Assembly (NCBI GenBank): GCA_947627825.1
Contig: CANQXO010000067.1
Span: 1 to 7,122 of the forward strand
Origin: an uncultured Clostridia bacterium
GTDB taxonomy: Bacteria; Bacillota_A; Clostridia; TANB77; CAG-508
Direction of reading: 5' to 3'
DNA length: 7,122 bases
Positions 1-6,509 of the stretch are shown here, one piece after another. Every line of letters begins with the position of its first letter. Within the stretch, counting starts at the first letter, position 1. The notes beneath the pieces are model-generated. The model was given only the letters and a program-made list of their open reading frames with translations. It was not told where the DNA came from and made no database searches. A program made the position numbers and the translations under genes.

Positions 1-43
1 CATGGTCCCAAACCACGCGCTCTACCAACTGAGCCACACCTCG
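1..43 (-). tRNA. tRNA-Pro (anticodon TGG), 5' part only
   Basis: Read on the minus strand from position 43 leftward, the sequence folds as the first 43 nt of a tRNA. It has a 7-nt acceptor strand CGAGGTG, then TG, then a D stem GCTC/GAGC closing an AGTTGGTA loop. A 5-bp anticodon stem CGTGG/CCATG (one G-T pair) encloses the loop TTTGGGA. The anticodon TGG occupies positions 10-8 and reads proline codons. The C at position 1 of the tRNA is typical of bacterial tRNA-Pro. The window edge falls exactly at the end of the anticodon stem, so the variable loop, T arm and 3' acceptor strand are outside. The other acceptor strand cannot be checked, but the visible structure is unambiguous. Confidence 0.95.
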
Positions 44-61
44 AAAAATATTCACTCATAT

Positions 62-90
62 ATAATAACATATTTATGAGCAAATATCAA
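62..90 (-). promoter_or_regulatory. Promoter of tRNA-Pro
   Basis: On the minus strand a -35 box TTGATA (90-85) and a -10 box TATTAT (67-62) are separated by exactly 17 bp. The -10 box is immediately preceded by TGT (70-68), which makes it an extended -10. Transcription should start near position 55, giving a short leader of about 12 nt before the tRNA 5' end at 43. The match to a housekeeping sigma factor promoter and its placement both support the call, although it is predicted only by eye. Confidence 0.7.
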
Positions 91-135
91 GTAATTTTTT
101 GAAATATTTTTGTTTCAAGCAATATTTTCGTTTTT

Positions 136-172
136 CATGTATACAATTTATTTATAATTTATAATATACATG
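136..172. repeat. Inverted repeat downstream of the last operon gene
   Basis: A perfect 8-bp inverted repeat, CATGTATA (136-143) and TATACATG (165-172), encloses a 21-nt AT-rich loop. It starts 14 nt beyond the stop codon of the flippase-like gene (TAA at 188-186). On the minus strand the second arm is followed by AAAAACG, not by a T run, so it does not meet the form of an intrinsic terminator. A second small hairpin, TTGAAA/TTTCAA (99-104 and 113-118), also lacks a T run in the minus direction. These may be 3'-end stabilising or processing structures, or chance in AT-rich DNA. This gene-free stretch (44-185) otherwise holds only the tRNA-Pro promoter. Confidence 0.4.
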
Positions 173-185
173 GTCTTAATTTTTG

Positions 186-1319
186 TTACTGATTTCTGTG
201 TTTTACTTCTTTTAATATTTGTAGTCTTTTTGTAATTAATCTCTTTGTTGGTATCATAAATAATGAACCTACCAATATTGGCAAATAAAATGTATATATT
301 CTCCAGAACAAAATTGATAAACTTGTTGTGTCTTTAAATATTGGTCCGAATATAAGCCAAAATCCGCCTTCTGCCCCAATTCCTGCTCCTGGAGTTGGTA
401 CTACTGATACGAGTAATACTAAAAATGTTTGCCTTGTTACTATTTCCCAGAAGTTTGCTCCTATGTTTCCAAATGTTTTATATACTGAAAATGTTATTGC
501 ATAATATGTTATTGCTTGTATGAATCCTGCTATTGCCATTTGTAGTACCATTTTTTTGTGCTTATGCATTATTCTAAATTGTTCATTATAGTTTTCTACA
601 CTTTTTTCAAATTTTTCTATTTTTCCTTCTGCGTCTTTTATAAATCTAAATTTTCCTATCCTTATTTTTGCTATTAGTCTTATTAATGGGCTTGCAATTT
701 TCATGATAAATTTTTTATTTGTTCCTGCTAGTATTAGGAAAACTAATAGTACGATGTTTATTAATACTCCTATTATTCCTATTATTAAATATTGACTAAA
801 TAAATCTTGAAAATGTTTAAATTGCGTTATTAATACCATTACTGTGAATACCATCATTGTTATTTGTTGTACTAAAAATTTCATTGAAAGTATTGATAGT
901 GTGTCGCTTGTTCTTTTGCCACTTTTGCCCATTTCATAAACTTGCATTACTTGACCACCTGTGCTAAATGGTGTTAAGTTGTTGAATAATTGTCCTATCA
1001 TTGTGATTTTTATCGAGTTTGTAAATCTTTGTGTTGGATACAATCTTTTTAATGGTATATGCATATTGACTGTTTCTGCAAGCCACATGGTTATTAAACA
1101 TAATACTCCTATAAATACCCATTTATAATCTGCTGTTCTTAATAGCTCTCCTAAGTTGTTTACATCATCTGTGTTCATCATATATGCAAATGTTCCTAAA
1201 AAGATTCCAATTATAAATAGTGTGCTTAGTATTATGACTTTTTTACTTGTCTTTTTTACTTCTTCTGGTTGTTTTTCTTTTACTTCAGCTTTTACCTCTG
1301 GCTTTGTTTCTTCGCTCAC
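186..1319 (-). CDS. Stand-alone flippase-like integral membrane protein, LPG-synthase TM / UPF0104 (YbhN-like) family
   Basis: This 377-residue protein matches the family of the membrane domain of lysylphosphatidylglycerol synthases (MprF flippase half) and YbhN-like proteins. Two conserved family stretches are visible: NNLTPFSTGGQ (about residues 113-123) and PTPGAGIGAEGGF (about 308-320). Hydrophobic segments lie near residues 28-48, 66-87, 141-165, 177-199, 256-282, 295-328 and 338-356, with a Lys/Glu-rich cytoplasmic tail before the first. No C-terminal aminoacyl-transferase domain is present, so it should not itself aminoacylate lipids. Members of the broader family are linked to lipid or glycolipid movement across the membrane; that role here is inference. 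The start is GTG (1319-1317), preceded by GGGGGA with 6-nt spacing, and no other in-frame start precedes the first membrane segment. It is the last gene of the operon, 28 bp after the preceding stop. Family confidence is high; the substrate is unknown. Confidence 0.88.
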   Translation of the reverse strand: MSEETKPEVKAEVKEKQPEEVKKTSKKVIILSTLFIIGIFLGTFAYMMNTDDVNNLGELLRTADYKWVFIGVLCLITMWLAETVNMHIPLKRLYPTQRFTNSIKITMIGQLFNNLTPFSTGGQVMQVYEMGKSGKRTSDTLSILSMKFLVQQITMMVFTVMVLITQFKHFQDLFSQYLIIGIIGVLINIVLLVFLILAGTNKKFIMKIASPLIRLIAKIRIGKFRFIKDAEGKIEKFEKSVENYNEQFRIMHKHKKMVLQMAIAGFIQAITYYAITFSVYKTFGNIGANFWEIVTRQTFLVLLVSVVPTPGAGIGAEGGFWLIFGPIFKDTTSLSILFWRIYTFYLPILVGSLFMIPTKRLITKRLQILKEVKHRNQ

Positions 1320-1325
1320 CTTTTG

Positions 1326-1331
1326 TCCCCC
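1326..1331 (-). promoter_or_regulatory. Ribosome binding site deciding the GTG start at 1319
   Basis: On the minus strand GGGGGA (1331-1326) stands 6 nt before the GTG codon. It can pair with the anti-Shine-Dalgarno CCUCC through one G-U pair. An ATG at 1333-1331 overlaps this site but opens only a five-codon frame that ends in the TGA overlapping the GTG, so it is not the gene start. Confidence 0.65.
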
Positions 1332-1347
1332 ATAATCTAAACTGATA

Positions 1348-2661
1348 TTATTTCCATGTTAATGATTGCGCTACTTCATTTGCTGTTTCTTCTAATATTT
1401 CATCATCTAATAAATTTACACTGCTTGCGTCTACTGTAACTAATTTGTTTCCATTTAGTATGTACATCGTATATCCTATTTGGCTTGGTTCTTGTTCATA
1501 TATTAATTTAATTTTTAACATATCATATCCATTTGTTGTTTTTAAAATTTCGGTTTCAAATGATGATGGTTTTTCTTCTAATGAGTTAATGCTTTCTTCA
1601 CAGTTTGCTTTTATTTCTTCTATTGTTCCTATTTCATCTGATGCATTTGTATAATCGGTTATAGTTAGAAATGCTGGCATTGTGCTATAGTCTATTTCGT
1701 CTGTTTCTGTAATATTTTCAAAGTTTTCTGGTTCTTTATTGTTAATATATCTATAGTACATCCATCCTGTATTATAGCCATCAGTCATATAATCTGTCCA
1801 TTTTCCATTTACGCTAAAGTCTATGTTACTGTTTGATATTTGATGTTCATTTATTATACCTGCTTTATTTAAACATACTACTCCTATCATTACTGCTACT
1901 AGTATTACTGCAATTATTATTGTTGTTGTTTTTGATTTGTCTTTGTTTGTTGCTTTTTCTTCTACTTGATTTTTTTCTGCTTCTTCTGAATAATAATATT
2001 TCCCTTTTGCTTTTTTTACAATTTTATAAGATTTTAATATATTTAAGGCTTGATTTAATTCTTCCTTTTTATCTTTTTCATTGATTTCTGCATTTAATTC
2101 GTCTTTTAATATTCCATGCTCTTCTGTGAATGCATTGAATTTTTTGAATATTGGTTTAATTTTTTCTATTGATTCTTTTTTTATCTGTTCTCTTTCTCCT
2201 TTGTTTGTTAAGTCTAATTCTTCACCATTACCATTTTTTATTTGTTTTTTAATATTTTCAGTAATTACACTAGCTCCTAATATAGTAAATAATACTGCTA
2301 CACCTGTGTCTTTCATTAATGCTTGCATAAAGTCTTCGTCATCATATAGCATTTTTATATTGTTTGCACTTACATTCACGCCTTCCTCCATTAATAAAAA
2401 TGTTGGTATGCTTACTAAAGATGTAAATATAACGATTAAAACTGCTAATATCATTATAATGATTGATACTTTTTTTGTAATTTTTCCTTTAAATAGTTTG
2501 TATCCATAAAATTCTCCTATGGCTATAACAACTGCTAGTATTGACAACATCATGTTTCCATATACATAAGTTAATATCCATGGAATTGTTGCTATTAGTC
2601 CTCCTATTAATGCTCCTATGGTTCCTAAAAGATAATTACTTTTTTCTTTTTTTGTTTCCAT
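1348..2661 (-). CDS. Uncharacterised multi-pass membrane protein with cytoplasmic winged-helix-like linker and extracellular C-terminal domain
   Basis: I do not recognise a named family for the whole 437-residue protein. The N-terminal third holds hydrophobic segments near residues 9-30, 33-54, 62-84 and 119-137, opening with a Gly-rich GTIGALIGG stretch that I associate with uncharacterised clostridial membrane proteins. Residues about 138-244 are charged and probably cytoplasmic. Within them, residues 157-230 look like a winged helix: predicted helices, then ALNILKSYKIV, a basic turn KKAKGK and the strand KYYYSEE. A single membrane segment (246-264) leads to a polar C-terminal domain (about 265-437) with aromatic-rich strands and a closing helix, likely outside the cell. 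ATG 2661-2659 is chosen as start because an AAGGAG lies 6 nt before it; an in-frame ATG at 2691 lies upstream of that site and has no comparable one. It follows the permease by 51 bp. It may be an accessory or signalling partner of the transporter (inference). Confidence 0.8.
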   Translation of the reverse strand: METKKEKSNYLLGTIGALIGGLIATIPWILTYVYGNMMLSILAVVIAIGEFYGYKLFKGKITKKVSIIIMILAVLIVIFTSLVSIPTFLLMEEGVNVSANNIKMLYDDEDFMQALMKDTGVAVLFTILGASVITENIKKQIKNGNGEELDLTNKGEREQIKKESIEKIKPIFKKFNAFTEEHGILKDELNAEINEKDKKEELNQALNILKSYKIVKKAKGKYYYSEEAEKNQVEEKATNKDKSKTTTIIIAVILVAVMIGVVCLNKAGIINEHQISNSNIDFSVNGKWTDYMTDGYNTGWMYYRYINNKEPENFENITETDEIDYSTMPAFLTITDYTNASDEIGTIEEIKANCEESINSLEEKPSSFETEILKTTNGYDMLKIKLIYEQEPSQIGYTMYILNGNKLVTVDASSVNLLDDEILEETANEVAQSLTWK

Positions 2662-2667
2662 ATTTTT

Positions 2668-2673
2668 CTCCTT
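2668..2673 (-). promoter_or_regulatory. Strong ribosome binding site deciding the start at 2661
   Basis: Minus-strand AAGGAG (2673-2668) is an almost ideal Shine-Dalgarno sequence with 6-nt spacing to ATG 2661-2659. It lies inside the reading frame that would open at the in-frame ATG 2691-2689, which argues that the shorter form is the real protein. It is the strongest ribosome binding site in the operon, suggesting independent and efficient translation of this gene. Confidence 0.8.
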
Positions 2674-2712
2674 TTTTATAAGATTTATCATAGTATATCA
2701 TATAATGCAATT

Positions 2713-5700
2713 CTATTCTACACTTTTTAATGATTCTATCATATTTATTTTTTTCAAAGCTCCGTGTACTATGATATTTACTATCATTGTAAACAGTATT
2801 GTTATTAAAATTGAGTATATATAACTTGCTAAGTGTATTTGTTTTACGAATCTTACCATTTCTACTTCACAAGTTGTTATTAGGAAATTACATAAAACAT
2901 ATCCTGCTACAAGTCCTAGTGCTATGCCTATTGCTGTAAATATTCTTGTTTCTTTGCTAATGTAATTATCTACTTCTGGGTCGTAAAATCCTAAGACTTT
3001 CAGTGTTGCTATTTCTCTTACTCTTTCTCCAATGTTGATGTTTGCTAAATTGTATAATACAACGAATGCGAGCATTGCTGCTGATACTATTAATATTATT
3101 ACAACATAGTTAAGTGACTGCAACATGTCTTCTACACTTTTAGTTGTTTCTTCTACATCCATTAGTGCAAATACAGCATCATTTTCTAATATTTCTTCCT
3201 TTTTTTCTTCACTAAGTTTATCTTTTACTATTATGGTGTTTATTTCATATTTTCCGATGCTACTTTCATACAATGGTTTTGACATATATACATAGTTGTA
3301 AATATAATTTTTTAGTACATTTTTTATTTTAAAGGTGTATTCTTTTTCATCTATTTTTATTTTTATATCTTGACCTGCTTTTACATTTATTAAATCTGCT
3401 AATTTATCAGTAATTAGTATTCCATCATCACTTAAGTCTACTATTTCTTCTGTTTTTTTGTCGTAAAAGTTAATTACTTCTTTTATGTCTGTGTCTGATA
3501 CCATTAAATTGGCATCTTTTCCGTTTAATTCTACTGTTTGCATATTGGCTTTTACATATTGACCATCTATTAAATCTATTGCTTTTTCATCATTAATGTT
3601 TATTAATTCTTGATATTTACATATTTCTCCATATTGATATGATACTATTCCTGTTACTGAATCTCTTAGTCCAAATCCTGCTAGTATTAATGCTGTACAA
3701 CCTGTTATTCCTACTATTGTCATCATTGCTCTTTTTTTGTATCTAAATATATTTCTTGTTGTTATTTTTTGTGAAAAGTTTAATCGTTTCCATATAAAGT
3801 TTATTCTTTCTAAGAATATTCTCTTTCCTGCTTTTGGTGCTTTAGGTCTCATTAGTTTTGCTGGCATATTTTTTAATGAATTAATACAAGCGATTGTTGT
3901 TGCTCCACATATACATAGTATTGCAATTCCTAGTCCTATTAAGCCTACATCTATTCTAAATGGTGCTGATAATTCTGCCATATCAAACATTATTTTATAT
4001 ATTGTCCATATTGTATTTGGTAGAAATTTAAATCCTATTGCCATTCCTATTATTCCACCTAGTACTGTTGCTGATAGTGAGTATAGAATATATTTTCCAA
4101 GAATCTGTAAATTTGTATATCCTAATGCTTTTAGTGTTCCTATTTCTAGTCTTTCTTCATCTACCATTCTGGTCATTGATGTTAAACTTGTTAATATTGC
4201 GATAATATAAAATACTAGTGGAAATAGTTTTGCTATGTTTATCATACTTTGGACCGAATCGGTATATGTACTGTATCCTGAGTTATCTGCTCTTGTGCTT
4301 ATATACCATACAGGCTTTTCAATGTCTTCTAAATCTTTTTCTGCATCTGCTATTTTGTCCTCGGTTTCTTTTAAAGAATTGTTTAATTCTGCTTTTTGAT
4401 TTTCTAATTCGTTTTTACTTTCTACTATTTTGTTTTCATTTTCTGTTATTTCTTTTTGTGCATTGTTTATTTTATTTTGAGCTTCTTTTAATTGATTGTT
4501 TGTACTTACTTTATTTTTAGTTAGCTCTTCTTTTGCATTGTTTATTTGTGTTTCTCCTAAACTAATTGTACTTCTTAAATCATTTATCTGCGTTTCTAGT
4601 TTTGTTTTTTCCACAGTTAAACCACTTTTTGCGTATTCTAATTGTCCAATAATCTCATTAATTTGTGTCGTATCTTGCCCTAATTTTTCTAAAGCTGTTT
4701 TATTATTCTTTGCTTCTTGCAAGTCTTCTTCTACTTTTTCTAATTTTTCATTTAAGCTTGCTAATCCATCTTCTGCCTGTGTTAGGCCATCTTTTGCTTG
4801 TTGTAAATTTTTTTCGTTTTCTGTTATTTGCTTTTGGGCATTACTGAATGCTTCCTCTGCATCTTTTTTATTTTTTAAAAGGGTAGTTTTACTATTTTGT
4901 AATTGTCTTTTTCCTGTTTCTATTTCTTTTTGTCCTTGTGAAATCTTACTTTCTGCATCACTTATTTTTTTGTTTGCTTCTTGTCTATTTTCTTCTAATT
5001 CATTTCTAGCTTTATTAATTTCTTCTTCCGCTTCTTGCCTTATTTCTTCATATCTTGCATCTTCTCTATTTTGCTTTATTTGCTCTATTTTTTGCTTTGC
5101 TTCTTCTACCAGATTATTATATTTTTTTGAGTCTGTAACTAATTTCTTTGCATCTGATACTGTTAAATAAATATTTGCATAATAATCTTGTTCAATTTTA
5201 TTTATGTATATAAAACAGTCTATGCTTCCTGAACCAATATTTGTAGTGCCTTTTGAAAATGTTATATATAAAGGTGATTGTGCTTTACCAACGATTTTGT
5301 ATTCTTTTTCATCAATTTTTACAGTGTCTCCTATTTTTATGTCATTGGTGTTTGCAAAGATATTGTCCATTACACATTCATTATCATTTTGCGGCATATT
5401 TCCTTCTGTTAAACTAATTGTATTTATATTGCTATTAATTTCGATTATTTTTGAAATATAATTTTCGTCTGTAATTCTAACTTCTTTATCTACACTATTT
5501 ACACCATATACTTCTTCAATGCCTTCTACTTTGCTTAGTTCATTTATATCATCTTGTGTTAGTCCAAGTGTTGAAACTACTGATATATCAAATGTTTTAT
5601 GATTATCATAATATTTGTCTAGAGTTTCTTTCATATCAGGACCAGATGCTACTAGCCCTGCAAAAAAGCCTACTCCTAAAAAAGACATAAGAAATATAGA

Positions 5701-5772
5701 CACAAATCTTCTAAATGTGCCTTTTATTTCTTTTATACTATTTTTTAAAAGCTTGCTTTTCATTTTACTCAC
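2713..5772 (-). CDS. ABC transporter permease, duplicated FtsX/MacB type, with a long extracellular coiled-coil insertion
   Basis: This 1019-residue protein is the membrane subunit of a type VII ABC complex. Each half has one membrane helix, an extracellular domain and three more helices. In the first half TM1 is at about 23-43, a MacB-like extracellular domain at 44-205, a long coiled coil at 208-486, and helices near 510-533, 560-585 and 608-632, with the FtsX motif ERLEIGTLKALGY at about 540-552. In the second half TM5 is at 680-703, extracellular domain 2 at 704-885, and helices near 886-910, 942-966 and 983-1005, with REIATLKVLGFY at about 919-930. The coiled coil is rich in Glu, Lys, Gln, Asn and Ala; the family core without it would be near 740 residues. 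The GTG start (5772-5770) lies one base after the ATPase stop TAG, so the two are probably translationally coupled. An in-frame ATG at 5763-5761 is an alternative start giving 1016 residues; neither has a strong ribosome binding site. Substrate is unknown; MacB, LolCDE and FtsEX relatives act on peptides, lipoproteins or the cell wall. Confidence 0.93.
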   Translation of the reverse strand: MSKMKSKLLKNSIKEIKGTFRRFVSIFLMSFLGVGFFAGLVASGPDMKETLDKYYDNHKTFDISVVSTLGLTQDDINELSKVEGIEEVYGVNSVDKEVRITDENYISKIIEINSNINTISLTEGNMPQNDNECVMDNIFANTNDIKIGDTVKIDEKEYKIVGKAQSPLYITFSKGTTNIGSGSIDCFIYINKIEQDYYANIYLTVSDAKKLVTDSKKYNNLVEEAKQKIEQIKQNREDARYEEIRQEAEEEINKARNELEENRQEANKKISDAESKISQGQKEIETGKRQLQNSKTTLLKNKKDAEEAFSNAQKQITENEKNLQQAKDGLTQAEDGLASLNEKLEKVEEDLQEAKNNKTALEKLGQDTTQINEIIGQLEYAKSGLTVEKTKLETQINDLRSTISLGETQINNAKEELTKNKVSTNNQLKEAQNKINNAQKEITENENKIVESKNELENQKAELNNSLKETEDKIADAEKDLEDIEKPVWYISTRADNSGYSTYTDSVQSMINIAKLFPLVFYIIAILTSLTSMTRMVDEERLEIGTLKALGYTNLQILGKYILYSLSATVLGGIIGMAIGFKFLPNTIWTIYKIMFDMAELSAPFRIDVGLIGLGIAILCICGATTIACINSLKNMPAKLMRPKAPKAGKRIFLERINFIWKRLNFSQKITTRNIFRYKKRAMMTIVGITGCTALILAGFGLRDSVTGIVSYQYGEICKYQELININDEKAIDLIDGQYVKANMQTVELNGKDANLMVSDTDIKEVINFYDKKTEEIVDLSDDGILITDKLADLINVKAGQDIKIKIDEKEYTFKIKNVLKNYIYNYVYMSKPLYESSIGKYEINTIIVKDKLSEEKKEEILENDAVFALMDVEETTKSVEDMLQSLNYVVIILIVSAAMLAFVVLYNLANINIGERVREIATLKVLGFYDPEVDNYISKETRIFTAIGIALGLVAGYVLCNFLITTCEVEMVRFVKQIHLASYIYSILITILFTMIVNIIVHGALKKINMIESLKSVE
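4433..4848. repeat. Degenerate internal direct repeat in the coiled-coil coding region
   Basis: Positions 4433-4470 and 4811-4848 are similar over 38 bases, sharing long identical blocks such as TTTTCTGTTATTT. On the coding strand they encode related segments of the permease, AQKEITENENKI (about residues 438-449) and AQKQITENEKNL (about 312-323). The two copies fall on opposite sides of the middle of the coiled coil. This is consistent with growth of the coiled coil by internal duplication, although low-complexity coiled coils can also converge on such sequences. Confidence 0.5.
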
Positions 5773-5773
5773 A

Positions 5774-6475
5774 CTACCATTCTATTTCTTCAATTGGTAC
5801 AATATCCTTATTTATTTTTTCTTCTTCTGCTTTTCCATTTTTGAAATATATAATTTTGTCGGCCATAGGTGTTATTGCAGTGTTATGAGTAATTATTACT
5901 ACTGTCATATTTTCTTTTCTACAAGTATCTTGCAATAATTTAAGAATTTGTTTTCCTGTTTTATAATCTAGTGCACCTGTTGGTTCATCACAAAGTAATA
6001 GCTTTGGATTTTTAGCAATTGCTCTTGCGATTGCTACTCTTTGTTGTTCTCCTCCTGAAAGTTGTGCTGGAAAGTTATTTTTTCTATCTTTTAATCCAAC
6101 TTTTTCTAAGATTTTTGATGGATTTAATGCATCTTTACAAAGTTGTGTTGCAATTTCTACATTTTCCAATGCTGTTAGGTTTTGTATTAAATTATAAAAT
6201 TGAAATACAAATCCAATATCATCTCTCCTATATTTTATTAGTTCTCTATTGCTTAGCTTTGTTACTTCTTTTCCATCAACTATTAAACTTCCTGTTGTTG
6301 CTGTATCCATTCCACCTAAAATATTAAGTGCTGTTGTTTTTCCTGCTCCACTTGGGCCTACTATTACAGCTAGTTCTCCTTTTTCAATATTGAAACTAGC
6401 TTTATTTAATGCTTTTATTGTTATTTCTCCCATTTGGTATTCTTTGGTGATATCTTTAAATTCAATATATGACAT
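5774..6475 (-). CDS. ABC transporter ATP-binding protein, MacB/LolD/FtsE type
   Basis: This 233-residue nucleotide-binding subunit is complete and should be active. It has Walker A GPSGAGKT (residues 40-47), Q-loop Gln92 in FVFQ, signature LSGGEQQR (139-146), Walker B LLLCDEP with catalytic Glu164, D-loop ALD (168-170) and H-loop His197 in ITHN. The A-loop aromatic is probably Tyr13. The length and the [14 protein letters not shown] stretch place it in the MacB/LolD/BceA/FtsE group, which pairs with FtsX-like permeases. This agrees with the permease that starts one base after its stop codon. It works at the inner face of the membrane as a dimer, coupling ATP hydrolysis to movement of the permease's extracellular domains. 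ATG 6475-6473 has GGAGA (6489-6485) 9 nt upstream. It begins 34 bp after the preceding gene. A specific family symbol cannot be assigned because LolD-like ATPases are alike across many substrates. Confidence 0.96.
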   Translation of the reverse strand: MSYIEFKDITKEYQMGEITIKALNKASFNIEKGELAVIVGPSGAGKTTALNILGGMDTATTGSLIVDGKEVTKLSNRELIKYRRDDIGFVFQFYNLIQNLTALENVEIATQLCKDALNPSKILEKVGLKDRKNNFPAQLSGGEQQRVAIARAIAKNPKLLLCDEPTGALDYKTGKQILKLLQDTCRKENMTVVIITHNTAITPMADKIIYFKNGKAEEEKINKDIVPIEEIEW

Positions 6476-6509
6476 TTTTATCTATCTCCATTGTTTTGTT
6501 ATTCTATAA

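Noticed and set aside
99..118. TTGAAA/TTTCAA hairpin as an intrinsic terminator of the operon
   Set aside because: On the minus strand the stem is short and AT-rich, and it is followed by an A run rather than a T run.
1316..1333. Five-codon minicistron (ATG GGG GAC AAA AGG TGA) overlapping the GTG start of the flippase-like gene
   Set aside because: Its ATG overlaps the ribosome binding site of the real gene and has none of its own; it is most simply chance.
2081..2509. A 142-codon plus-strand open frame
   Set aside because: It is antisense to the multi-pass membrane protein. The encoded Ser/Phe/Ile-rich product has no plausible domain, and the sense gene has a strong ribosome binding site and operon context.
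2662..2691. Ten-codon longer start of the multi-pass membrane protein (ATG at 2691)
   Set aside because: The strong AAGGAG at 2673-2668 lies inside this extension and points to ATG 2661.
3737..4210. A 157-codon plus-strand open frame
   Set aside because: It lies wholly inside the permease on the opposite strand, over its FtsX motif and membrane helices, and its product shows no recognisable family. It is a shadow frame.
4496..5170. A 224-codon open frame on the plus strand opposite the coiled-coil region
   Set aside because: It is antisense to a clear permease, and its product is a low-complexity Ser/Phe/Cys/Leu string. It arises because coiled-coil codons (GAA, AAA, CAA, GCA) rarely give stops on the other strand. 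No family features were seen.
2713..5772. Reading the permease as a BceB-type bacitracin/lantibiotic resistance permease
   Set aside because: BceB proteins have ten membrane helices and a single large extracellular domain. This protein has two FtsX-like halves, each with its own extracellular domain, and no BceS-like kinase is nearby.
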